DNA from: Clostridia bacterium
Lineage (GTDB): Bacteria; Bacillota; Clostridia; Oscillospirales; Acutalibacteraceae
Direction of reading: 5' to 3'
DNA length: 10,532 nucleotides
NCBI GenBank assembly: GCA_900759575.1
Contig: CAAEVU010000198.1
Location: 1 to 10,532, forward strand
A program made the position numbers and the translations under genes. Under the pieces are notes generated by a model, which was not told the DNA's origin, did not search any database, and was given only the letters and a program-made list of their open reading frames with translations. Below, piece after piece: positions 1-6,414 of the stretch; position 1 is the first letter of the stretch, and each line of letters starts with the position of its first letter.

Positions 1-16
1 GGATGAAATTTCTCTG

Positions 17-361
17 TCACCATCCACAAAGTACTGCCAGTTTGGGAATGTATTCCGTTCCAAGGGCCCGGAGGAATCCCACACGGAGCAGACCCTCTCC
101 CTGGGCGCTGTGTTTGAGAGACTGCACCCCTTGGTCCAGCGTGGCGAGAGTCCGACGGGCACATTCCAGAAATTCCTGGCCAAACCGTGTCAGCACCGTG
201 TTCCTTCCCGATTTTTCGAACAGCGGCACTCCCAGTTCTCCTTCCAGCAGATGGATGGCGTGGCTCAGGCTGGGCTGGGTGATGCGCAGTTGTTCTGCGG
301 CCCTTGTGTAGTGCCGCACTTCCGCCAATTTGACAAAATACCGCAAATAATCCAGATTCAT
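17..361 (-). CDS. LysR-family transcriptional regulator, N-terminal part (frame broken near the window edge)
   Basis: The open frame gives 114 residues from the ATG at 361-359. Residues 1-60 are a typical LysR winged helix-turn-helix (starts MNLDYLRYFV; AAEQLRITQPSLSHAI; LEGELGVPLFEKSGR), followed by the linker helix and the start of the effector-binding domain (GLLRVGFLRALGTEYIPKL). Family members are about 290-310 residues, so most of the effector domain should lie left of the window. The frame instead hits TGA at 17-19. After the CTG codon at 40-38, the minus strand read one base further along gives QYFVDGDREIS, which continues a LysR effector domain well, so a frameshift of mutation or assembly is likely. 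A GAGGGG ribosome binding site precedes the ATG. The gene is divergent from the membrane protein at 506, the usual LysR/target arrangement. The family call is firm; the effector is unknown. Confidence 0.88.
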   Translation of the reverse strand: MNLDYLRYFVKLAEVRHYTRAAEQLRITQPSLSHAIHLLEGELGVPLFEKSGRNTVLTRFGQEFLECARRTLATLDQGVQSLKHSAQGEGLLRVGFLRALGTEYIPKLAVLCGW

Positions 362-388
362 GGTTTTTCCCCTCTTTCTGTTATCCTC

Positions 389-417
389 AGTATAGCACAG
401 GAAATAAAGAATATCTA
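389..417 (-). promoter_or_regulatory. Promoter of the LysR gene
   Basis: On the minus strand the -10 is TATACT (394-389), preceded by an extended TGC element, with a weak -35 TAGATA (417-412) at a 17-nt spacing. Transcription would start near 382, giving a short leader before the ATG at 361. Confidence 0.5.
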
Positions 418-430
418 TGGTACTATTGAA

Positions 431-452
431 ATTATAAATTTTACATTATAAT
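431..452. repeat. 22-bp inverted repeat, candidate LysR operator
   Basis: Two perfect 7-bp arms, ATTATAA (431-437) and TTATAAT (446-452), are separated by 8 bp in the AT-rich region between the divergent LysR and membrane protein genes. The repeat covers the -35 of the rightward promoter. LysR proteins usually bind dyad sites in such a position. That this one does is inference; the stretch is very AT-rich and chance symmetry is possible. Confidence 0.4.
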
Positions 453-468
453 TTTCCCACCTTACAAT
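440..468 (+). promoter_or_regulatory. Promoter of the YczE-like membrane protein gene
   Basis: The -35 TTTACA (440-445), 17-nt spacer and -10 TACAAT (463-468) each match the sigma-A consensus at five of six positions. The predicted start near 475 leaves a leader of about 30 nt before the GTG start at 506. An alternative pair, TTGAAA (426-431) and TATAAT (447-452), has only a 15-nt spacer. Confidence 0.6.
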
Positions 469-505
469 AGGAATCGATTTTGATAAAAGCTTGGAGGCTA
501 AGAAC

Positions 506-1204
506 GTGGAAGAGAAAACACTTCCTGCCAGGCTGCCGTTGTTCCGTGGGGAACTGGCGCTGGCCATTGCGGTGGTAATCAATTCGTTTGGTGTGGTACT
601 GATGTTGTATTCTGGCGCGGGAATTTCCGCTATTTCCAGCGTTCCCTTTGCGTTTTCAGAAGTGCTGCCCTTTTTTTCGCTGGGAACATGGACCTATCTG
701 TTTCAGGCCGCCTTGGTGCTCAGCTTGATGGTGATGCGGCGTAAGTTTGTGCCCACCTATTTATTCAGCTTTGTGGTGGGGTTTGTGTTCAGCGAGCTGC
801 TGGATTTGGACGAACTGTGGATCAATGTGCTTCCCACGGATCTGGGATGGTGCGTGGTCTATTTCATCATCAGTTATGTGCTGATTTGTTTTGGCATTGC
901 GCTTTCCAACCGGTGCGGGCTGCCCATTATCCCCACCGATTTGTTCCCTCGGGAATTTTCCAAGATCACCAGGATCACCTATCCCAAAGTGAAAATCTCT
1001 TTTGACGCCATTTGCCTGATTGTGACGGCCAGCATGACGTTTTTGGCCCTTGGCTTCCTGGATGGCATTGGAATCGGCACCGTTCTGGCGGCCTTGACCA
1101 TGGGAAAAGTCATCGGCCTGATGGGAGGATGGCTGGACAAGCATTTTGTCTTTGAGGCGTGGCTGACCCAGCGCTTTGGAAAGACAGTCAAAGGAAGCCT
1201 TTAA
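506..1204 (+). CDS. YczE/YyaS/YitT-like (DUF6198) integral membrane protein
   Basis: This is a 232-residue hydrophobic protein with about six membrane segments (roughly residues 15-37, 50-73, 78-97, 108-130, 164-185 and 187-208) and a short charged C-terminal tail. Segments such as LYSGAGISAISSVPF near the N terminus, GLPIIPTDLFPREFSKI in the middle, and GIGIGTVLAALTMGKVIG near the end fit the YczE/DUF6198 family of membrane proteins. Its biochemical role is not established. The start is taken as GTG at 506 because TTGGAGG (491-497) is a well-placed ribosome binding site 8 nt upstream. An in-frame TTG at 491 would put the start codon inside that site. It stands alone, divergent from a LysR regulator that may control it, and ends in TAA at 1202-1204. 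Membrane topology is estimated by eye. Confidence 0.8.
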   Translation: MEEKTLPARLPLFRGELALAIAVVINSFGVVLMLYSGAGISAISSVPFAFSEVLPFFSLGTWTYLFQAALVLSLMVMRRKFVPTYLFSFVVGFVFSELLDLDELWINVLPTDLGWCVVYFIISYVLICFGIALSNRCGLPIIPTDLFPREFSKITRITYPKVKISFDAICLIVTASMTFLALGFLDGIGIGTVLAALTMGKVIGLMGGWLDKHFVFEAWLTQRFGKTVKGSL

Positions 1205-1308
1205 GGAGCGGCCTTTTTGCTGTCCCATGGAGAGAGGCCAATGGAAATGGCGGTCCGTTCCTGCTGTAAAAATGCTATGGATAATTTGTTCCCGTTTTGG
1301 CGGGATGG

Positions 1309-1338
1309 GCGGTCCCTTTTAGGGGGACCGCTTTTTTT
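1309..1338 (+). terminator. Rho-independent terminator after the YczE-like gene
   Basis: A perfect 8-bp stem, GCGGTCCC (1309-1316) with GGGACCGC (1324-1331), has a 7-nt loop and is followed by seven T (1332-1338). It lies 104 nt after the stop codon; nothing else is evident in the gap except a small CCCG/CGGG hairpin (1291-1304). It separates the membrane gene from the T-box promoter. Confidence 0.85.
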
Positions 1339-1393
1339 GCGAAAAAACGGTGGGAAGAAGCGGTTCTTTCGCAGACGAGGTGTGGGGGAGTAC

Positions 1394-1422
1394 TTGACTT
1401 TATAGGGCAGCTGTGCTAAAAT
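1394..1422 (+). promoter_or_regulatory. Promoter of the ileS T-box transcript
   Basis: The -35 TTGACT (1394-1399), 17-nt spacer and -10 TAAAAT (1417-1422) with an extended TGC element (1414-1416) make a strong sigma-A-type promoter. Transcription should start near 1430, just before the structured leader. Confidence 0.8.
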
Positions 1423-1429
1423 ATTTCCC

Positions 1430-1693
1430 GAAAAATCACAGAAAGGCCATGAAGGAGACAGGCGAGGCGTTTGATGCTTTCAGAGAGCCGGCGGTTGGTG
1501 CGAGCCGGTGAGTCAAACGAAATCCGCATCCCTCCCGAGCCGCGAGCCCAACGGTGGAACTTTAAAAAAGAACCACCTAGTAAGCGGAGCCGGCACCCCG
1601 CCGTTATCGGGGCGCGTATTGTTGGATATGTCGGAATGGGTGGTATAGCGAAGTGAGCCTTCGTCCCGTTTACCCGGGGCGTGGGCTTTTTTT
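1430..1693 (+). promoter_or_regulatory. T-box riboswitch (isoleucine) in the ileS leader
   Basis: The leader senses uncharged tRNA-Ile and switches between termination and read-through. Stem I: lower helix GGAG (1454-1457) with CTCC (1532-1535), middle helix GTTTGA (1469-1474) with TCAAAC (1513-1518), distal helix CCGGC (1488-1492) with GCCGG (about 1503-1507), and the typical AGAGAG and GGTTGGTGCGAGCC segments. The specifier loop holds GAA (1519-1521) and then ATC at 1528-1530, the best-placed specifier; the other ATC (1522-1524) would also mean Ile. Further stems are GGTGG/CCACC (1553-1577) and CCCCG/CGGGG (1596-1612). The T-box proper is ATGGGTGGTATAGCGAAG (1636-1653). Its TGGT bulge (1641-1644) complements an ACCA acceptor end. 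ATGGG and GCGAAG pair with CCCGT and CTTCGT (about 1659-1669) as the antiterminator, which competes with the terminator. Confidence 0.93.
1656..1693 (+). terminator. Conditional terminator of the T-box leader
   Basis: A 13-position stem (1656-1668 with 1675-1687; one mismatch and two G-T wobbles) and a 6-nt loop are followed by seven T (1687-1693). Its 5' arm contains the CTTCGTCCCG needed by the antiterminator, so the two structures are mutually exclusive. It lies 37 nt before the ileS start. Confidence 0.88.
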
Positions 1694-1730
1694 AGTGCCG
1701 ATTCCGCAACCCAGAGAAAGGATGGCAGAC

Positions 1731-4700
1731 ATGAGCATGTACAAAGAAGTCTCCACAAACTTAAACTTTGTGGAGCGCGAACAAGAAACGGTCAAATTCT
1801 GGGAAAAGAACCACATCTTTGAGAAGAGCGTGAAAGAGCGGGAAGGCCAGCCCTCCTACATCTTTTACGATGGTCCCCCGACCGCTAACGGCAAGCCCCA
1901 CATCGGCCATTTGCAGACTCGGTCCTTCAAGGACCTGTTTCCCCGTTTCCACACCATGAAAGGGGAAATGGTTCCCCGGAAAGCGGGCTGGGATACCCAC
2001 GGCCTGCCTGTGGAGCTGGAAGTGGAAAAACTGCTGCATATCAACGGCAAAGAGCAGATTGAGGAATACGGCATTGCTCCCTTCATCGAGAAGTGCAAGG
2101 AGAGCGTGTGGAAGTACAAGGGCATGTGGGAGGATTTCTCCAAGGACGTTGGCTTCTGGGCCGATATGGAGCATCCTTATGTGACCTATGACAACAGCTT
2201 TATCGAGTCCGAGTGGTGGGCCCTGAAGCAGATTTGGGAACGTGGCCTTTTGTACAAGGGCTTCAAAATCGTCCCTTACTGCCCCCGCTGCGGCACACCC
2301 CTTTCCTCTCACGAAGTGGCTCAGGGCTACAAGGACGTGAAAGAGCGCTCTGCCGTTGCCAAGTTCAAGTGCAAGGACGAGGACGCCTACATCCTGGCAT
2401 GGACGACTACCCCTTGGACCCTGCCCTCCAACGTGGCCCTGTGCGTCAATGCACATGAGAACTACGTGAAGGTGGAAAGCAAAGGGGAGACCTACTACCT
2501 GGCAGAAGCCCTTTGCGACACTGTGCTGGGCGAAGGAGAGTATACGGTCCTGGAGCGCTATAAGGGCGCTGACCTGGAAAATAAAGAATACGAGCCCCTG
2601 TACAAGTTCGTGTCTCCCAAGGAGAAGTGCTGGTATGTGGTCTGTGACGATTATGTCACTTTGACCGACGGTACCGGCGTGGTGCATATCGCTCCCGCCT
2701 TCGGTGAAGATGACGCCAAGGTTGGCCGGAAGTACGGCCTGCCCCTGGTGCAGTTGGTGGACGGCAAAGGCCAGATGACCCCCGAGACCAAGTGGGCCGG
2801 TGTGTTCTGCAAGGACGCGGACAAAGAGATCTTGAAGGACCTGGACGAGCGGGGCCTGCTGTTTGCGGCACCCAAGTTCGAGCACAGCTATCCCTTCTGC
2901 TGGCGCTGCGACACTCCCTTGATCTACTACGCTCGGGAGTCCTGGTATATCAAAATGACCGACGTGAAGGACGAGCTCATCGCCAACAACAACACCGTCA
3001 ACTGGCTGCCTGAGAGCATTGGTAAGGGCCGTTTCGGCGACTGGCTGGAAAATGTCCAGGATTGGGCCGTCAGCCGGAACCGTTATTGGGGTACGCCTTT
3101 GAATATCTGGGAGTGCGAGTGCGGTCACCGTCATGCCATTGGCAGCATTGCGGAATTGAAAGAAATGTCTCCCAACTGTCCGGACGACATCGAGCTGCAC
3201 CGTCCCTATGTGGACCAGGTGACCATCACCTGCCCCCATTGCGGCAAGCAGATGCACCGTGTGCCGGAAGTGATCGACTGCTGGTTTGACTCCGGTTCTA
3301 TGCCTTTTGCCCAGCATCATTATCCTTTTGAGAACAAGGAGCTGTTCGAGGAGCAGTTCCCCGCCAGCTTCATTTCTGAGGCCGTGGACCAGACCCGCGG
3401 ATGGTTCTACAGCTTGTTGGCTATCTCCACGCTGCTGTTCCACAAGTCTCCCTTTAAGAATGTGCTTGTCCAGGGCTTGGTCCAGGACGAGAACGGCCAG
3501 AAGATGTCCAAGTCCAAGGGCAACGCCGTGGACCCCATGGAAGCGCTGAAGAAGTATGGCGCCGATCCCCTGCGCTGGTATTTCTACACCAACTCCGCTC
3601 CCTGGCTGCCCAGCCGGTTCCACGAGAAAGCGGTGATCGAGGGCCAGAAGAAGTTCTTCTCCACTCTGTGGAACACCTACGCTTTCTTTGTGCTGTATGC
3701 CAATATTGACAACTTTGACGCCTCCAAGTACAAGTTGGAAGATTGCCAGCTTTCCGTCATGGATAAGTGGCTGCTGTCCCGCTTGAATACCGCTGTGAAG
3801 GGCGTGGACGAGAATCTTTCCGCCTATAAGGTGCCGGAAGCCGCCCGAGTCCTCCAGGATTTTGTGGACGAATTGAGCAACTGGTATGTGCGCCGCAGCC
3901 GTGAGCGTTTCTGGTCTCAGGAAGAGAGCGCGGACAAGACTGCCGCCTTTATGACGCTGTACACTGCACTGGTGACGGTTTCCAAGATGGCTGCTCCCAT
4001 GGTGCCCTTCGTCAGCGAGGAGATCTACCGGAACCTGGTGTGCTCCGTGGATAAGACCGCTCCCGAAAGCGTTCATCTGTGCCTGTATCCGGAATATGAC
4101 GCTTCCCGTGTGGATAAGAAATTGGAAGCCGATATGGACGAAGTGCTCCGGGTAGTCACCCTGGGCCGTGCCGCTCGGAACCTGGCCAATATCAAGAACC
4201 GTCAGCCTTTGCAGACCCTGTATACGGACGCGGACGAAGGTCTGGGCGCGCTGTATCAGGATATTGTCAAGCAGGAGCTGAACGTGAAGGAACTCACCTT
4301 CCTTAAGGACATGTCCCAGTTTACCGCTTACACGTTCAAACCCCAGCTGAAGATCCTGGGCAAGAAGTTGGGCAAGCGGCTGGGCGAAGTGCGTACCGCC
4401 TTGCAGGAGCTGGACGGTTCCGCTGCCAAGAAGGAATTGGACGCTACCGGCAGCTTGAAGCTGGTTCTGCCCGATGGGGACATCACACTGACCCAGGAGG
4501 AACTGCTCATTGAGACTGCCCAGAAAGAGGGCTTCACCTCCATTTCCGACCGCGGTTTGACGGTGGTTCTAGATACCACGCTGAACGAGCAGCTGATCGA
4601 GGAAGGCTTTGTCCGTGAAATCGTCAGCAAGCTCCAGTCCATGCGGAAGGACGCAGGTTTCAATGTGACCGATCATATTGAGGTTTACCAGCAGGGCAGC

Positions 4701-4853
4701 GAAAAGGTTGCCCAGGTGTTGAAAGCCAACCAGGCATCCATTCTCCACGACGTGCTGGGTGAGGCGTGCCATTTTGACCAGTTGGACGGCTATACCGCCC
4801 AGTGGGACGTGAATGGCGAGCAGACCAGCTTTGGCGTGAAGAAAGTTCAGTAA
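1731..4853 (+). CDS. ileS: Isoleucine--tRNA ligase, type 2 (eukaryote-like)
   Basis: This cytoplasmic enzyme activates isoleucine with ATP and charges tRNA-Ile. The protein has 1040 residues. The Rossmann catalytic core carries HIGH at 57-60 (PPTANGKPHIGH), GWDTHGLPVE at about 86-95 and KMSKS at 591-595. The inserted CP1 editing domain carries WTTTPWTLPSN near 224 and GTGVVHIAPAFGEDD near 313-327. Cysteine pairs at C184/C187, in FCWRC (about 389-392), and at C462/C464 with C501/C504 look metal-binding. The C-terminal part is a helical anticodon-binding domain of the type-2 kind, without the terminal zinc motif of E. coli-type IleRS. The start at 1731 is chosen because AAAGGA (1717-1722) lies 8 nt upstream; the in-frame ATGs at 1722 (overlapping that site) and 1737 fit less well. 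It is monocistronic, controlled by the Ile T-box, and closed by the terminator at 4871. Confidence 0.97.
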   Translation: MSMYKEVSTNLNFVEREQETVKFWEKNHIFEKSVKEREGQPSYIFYDGPPTANGKPHIGHLQTRSFKDLFPRFHTMKGEMVPRKAGWDTHGLPVELEVEKLLHINGKEQIEEYGIAPFIEKCKESVWKYKGMWEDFSKDVGFWADMEHPYVTYDNSFIESEWWALKQIWERGLLYKGFKIVPYCPRCGTPLSSHEVAQGYKDVKERSAVAKFKCKDEDAYILAWTTTPWTLPSNVALCVNAHENYVKVESKGETYYLAEALCDTVLGEGEYTVLERYKGADLENKEYEPLYKFVSPKEKCWYVVCDDYVTLTDGTGVVHIAPAFGEDDAKVGRKYGLPLVQLVDGKGQMTPETKWAGVFCKDADKEILKDLDERGLLFAAPKFEHSYPFCWRCDTPLIYYARESWYIKMTDVKDELIANNNTVNWLPESIGKGRFGDWLENVQDWAVSRNRYWGTPLNIWECECGHRHAIGSIAELKEMSPNCPDDIELHRPYVDQVTITCPHCGKQMHRVPEVIDCWFDSGSMPFAQHHYPFENKELFEEQFPASFISEAVDQTRGWFYSLLAISTLLFHKSPFKNVLVQGLVQDENGQKMSKSKGNAVDPMEALKKYGADPLRWYFYTNSAPWLPSRFHEKAVIEGQKKFFSTLWNTYAFFVLYANIDNFDASKYKLEDCQLSVMDKWLLSRLNTAVKGVDENLSAYKVPEAARVLQDFVDELSNWYVRRSRERFWSQEESADKTAAFMTLYTALVTVSKMAAPMVPFVSEEIYRNLVCSVDKTAPESVHLCLYPEYDASRVDKKLEADMDEVLRVVTLGRAARNLANIKNRQPLQTLYTDADEGLGALYQDIVKQELNVKELTFLKDMSQFTAYTFKPQLKILGKKLGKRLGEVRTALQELDGSAAKKELDATGSLKLVLPDGDITLTQEELLIETAQKEGFTSISDRGLTVVLDTTLNEQLIEEGFVREIVSKLQSMRKDAGFNVTDHIEVYQQGSEKVAQVLKANQASILHDVLGEACHFDQLDGYTAQWDVNGEQTSFGVKKVQ

Positions 4854-4870
4854 GATTTCCCACTAAAACG

Positions 4871-4902
4871 AAAAGCCCTCCCATTTTGGGAGGGCTTTTT
4901 TT
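4871..4902. terminator. Bidirectional terminator between ileS and the minus-strand genes
   Basis: A perfect 13-bp stem (4871-4883 with 4887-4899) with a TTT loop has seven T on the plus side (4896-4902) and an A-rich run on the other. It ends ileS and can equally end transcripts arriving from the minus strand. Confidence 0.92.
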
Positions 4903-4916
4903 GCGCCTTGTGCAAC

Positions 4917-5147
4917 TTACTTCTGGGGGAATTCATATCGCTTGCCGGTGCGGTAAGCCTCGTAGGCACCCACCATAAATTTGGTGAGAGCCACTGCTTC
5001 GTCAATGCCGTTGGGGGCTTCCCCTTGGCCGCAGCAGGCATCGATCCAAGCGTCAATGGGCTTGGGGGAGGCAGCGGGAAAATCCATCGAAAGTTCCTCC
5101 AAATTAAAAAGATCGCCCAAGTAGGCGTGTTTCTTAAAACATAGCAC
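4917..5147 (-). pseudogene. C-terminal remnant of a Gfo/Idh/MocA-family oxidoreductase
   Basis: The frame encodes 76 residues from a possible GTG at 5147. The segment KPIDAWIDACCGQG and then GIDEAVALTKFMVGAYEAYRTGKRYEF matches the C-terminal end of NAD(P)-dependent sugar dehydrogenases of the Gfo/Idh/MocA family, where a conserved PIDAW helix and a closing AAY-S-TG-V segment occur. Full-length members have about 330-400 residues. The N-terminal Rossmann fold and most of the catalytic domain are absent, and the frame is closed upstream by TGA at 5180-5178. No convincing ribosome binding site precedes the GTG. It is therefore read as a leftover of a gene lost by deletion. Its position next to a sugar-kinase-like gene suggests that a carbohydrate catabolic cluster once stood here (inference). 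Confidence 0.62.
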
Positions 5148-5195
5148 CGAACCGGATAAATTACAAGTGATAAATTTTCACTGAAAAGAGGGAAT

Positions 5196-5230
5196 AAAAA
5201 AGCCGGATTCCAAGAGGAAAGCGGCTTTTT
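5196..5230 (-). terminator. Terminator after the kinase gene
   Basis: On the minus strand a 9-bp stem (5230-5222 with 5205-5197), extended by an inner TTCC/GGAA helix (5208-5211 with 5216-5219), runs straight into a T-rich end (5201-5195). It begins 5 nt after the TAA stop of the kinase reading frame. Confidence 0.85.
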
Positions 5231-5234
5231 ATGG

Positions 5235-5825
5235 TTATAAATACTTCTGTATGATCTTGTCCATGCCGGGACGTTTCTGCTCCATTTCCTCCACCAATTT
5301 GAACTGGTTTCTGGCCCGGACCAAATTGTGTTCCGGATAGGCAGTGCGGAAATACACATCCCCGTTCAAGTAGTCCGCCAGAAAGCGGATGCCCACTTCG
5401 TAGGTCATCAGTCTGGCACCGTCGGGGAGGGTTTGCAGTTCCAAGGGAGTCAGAGCGTTGCCGGCTGCGGACAGAAATCCTTCCGTGTATGCTTGGAATA
5501 GATCCAAATCAAAGTGGACTTTGGACAGATCCTTTTCATCCTCCGCGGCAGTAGTTGCCCCGGCCCGGATGGAATCTCCAAAATCAAATGCAGTCAAACC
5601 AGGCATCACCGTGTCCAGATCGATGACGCACAACGCTTTGCCGGTAGCGTCGTCAATGAGCACATTGCTCATTTTCGTGTCGTTGTGGGTCACACGCAAC
5701 GGGAGTTTTCCCTCTTCAAGTAAATCCATCAACAACGAGCAGTCGCTTTTCCGTTGGGAGGCAAATTTCATTTCCTCGCTTACAGCGTCCAGCCGGCCAG
5801 CTTTGTCCTGTTGGGCAGCGTCCAT
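5235..5825 (-). CDS. Phosphotransferase (NahK-like/APH fold), C-terminal catalytic part after an in-frame TAG
   Basis: This is the catalytic lobe of an aminoglycoside-phosphotransferase-fold small-molecule kinase, most like N-acetylhexosamine 1-kinases. From the ATG at 5825 it has 196 residues. The catalytic loop VTHNDTKMSNVLID holds the expected base Asp49 and Asn54. The metal-binding segment CVIDLDTVMPG holds Asp69 and Asp71, followed by AFDFGDSIR. It lacks the nucleotide-binding lobe, which is encoded in the same frame just upstream (5829-6323). The two parts are separated only by TAG (5831-5829) and one CTG. Fused, they give about 362 residues, the normal family size. No ribosome binding site precedes the ATG at 5825, so independent translation is doubtful. 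It ends in TAA at 5237-5235 and is followed by a terminator. The family is firm; the sugar substrate is unknown. Confidence 0.8.
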   Translation of the reverse strand: MDAAQQDKAGRLDAVSEEMKFASQRKSDCSLLMDLLEEGKLPLRVTHNDTKMSNVLIDDATGKALCVIDLDTVMPGLTAFDFGDSIRAGATTAAEDEKDLSKVHFDLDLFQAYTEGFLSAAGNALTPLELQTLPDGARLMTYEVGIRFLADYLNGDVYFRTAYPEHNLVRARNQFKLVEEMEQKRPGMDKIIQKYL

Positions 5826-5828
5826 CAG

Positions 5829-6323
5829 CTAACGGTAGCGTTCCGGCGTGTTGTGAAAGTTTACAATGGTCTCGTGCAGTGTGTCCGCAGGATAACCACT
5901 TAGAAGGTTTTGAAATTCCCCAAACGCCCGTCCGGCTTCCCGAAGCATGGCGGCGCTTTCCACTGTTTCCCGGGAAGAGGCCCCGTCCACATAGCTCATG
6001 CATCGCCAAGGTTCCCCGTCCTTGTCCACAAACAAGGTGTTCCCATCGGTGGTTCGGCGGATGTTCAGTGTTTCCCGGTCAGGGTCCCCACCCCGTTCCA
6101 AGATCTTCTTCCGCAAAAATTCCGTGACCCCGGTGATGTTTTCCATAATATCCTGGGGGGAGGGGAACACGTAGCGGTTGATCCGCTGGAGCGTGAATTT
6201 TCCTCCGTCCTCTACGAGAAATGTGTCGTTGATGTGTCCTCCATCCAAGGGCTTGACAGCGCATTGGGGGGACAGGCCAAAAGCGGTGAGGATTTCCGGT
6301 GTGACAAGAATGGTGTGTTCCAT
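5829..6323 (-). CDS. Phosphotransferase (NahK-like/APH fold), N-terminal part ending in a premature TAG
   Basis: This is the N-lobe of the same kinase, 164 residues from the ATG at 6323. It shows the nucleotide-binding loop PLDGGHINDTFLVE (about residues 25-38), then FTLQRINRYVFP (43-54), a typical NahK-type segment, and WRCMSYVDG (about 106-114), the hinge region. It stops at TAG (5831-5829) just after NTPERYR, a conserved spot where family members normally read on in the same frame. The codon is one C-to-T change away from CAG (Gln). AAGGAAAGGA lies 10-20 nt upstream of the ATG, a somewhat long spacing. The gap to the upstream GHKL gene is 91 nt and holds that gene's terminator, so transcription may rely on read-through or an unseen promoter. 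By itself this half cannot be an active kinase. Confidence 0.8.
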   Translation of the reverse strand: MEHTILVTPEILTAFGLSPQCAVKPLDGGHINDTFLVEDGGKFTLQRINRYVFPSPQDIMENITGVTEFLRKKILERGGDPDRETLNIRRTTDGNTLFVDKDGEPWRCMSYVDGASSRETVESAAMLREAGRAFGEFQNLLSGYPADTLHETIVNFHNTPERYR

Positions 6324-6353
6324 GGGTGTGTTTCGTTCCTTTCCTTATGAAAG

Positions 6354-6391
6354 AACGGCTCTCCCCAAGTGGGACCCATCGGGGAAGCCGT
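6354..6391 (-). terminator. Terminator after the GHKL sensor gene
   Basis: On the minus strand ACGGCTTCCCC (6391-6381) pairs with GGGGAGAGCCGT (6366-6355) with one bulged G and a 14-nt loop, then the transcript runs into TTCTTTC. It lies between the GHKL stop and the kinase start. The T tract is short, so partial read-through into the kinase is possible. Confidence 0.7.
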
Positions 6392-6414
6392 CCTGTGAGA
6401 TATAAAGTGAGAGT

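Noticed and set aside
491..505. Upstream TTG start for the YczE-like gene
   Set aside because: TTGGAGG is the ribosome binding site for GTG 506, so TTG as a start would have no site of its own.
1339..1372. Possible hairpin GCGAAA/TTTCGC upstream of the T-box promoter
   Set aside because: It has a 6-bp stem with a 22-nt loop, no T-run, and lies outside the predicted transcript.
1471..1656. Short open frame inside the T-box leader
   Set aside because: The region is fully explained by RNA structure, and the frame has no ribosome site.
1761..4076. 771-codon open frame on the minus strand, antisense to ileS
   Set aside because: The ileS frame is certain, and its strong codon bias (few stop-forming triplets on the opposite strand) creates the open frame. 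The product is low-complexity His/Val/Gly-rich and has no recognisable domain.
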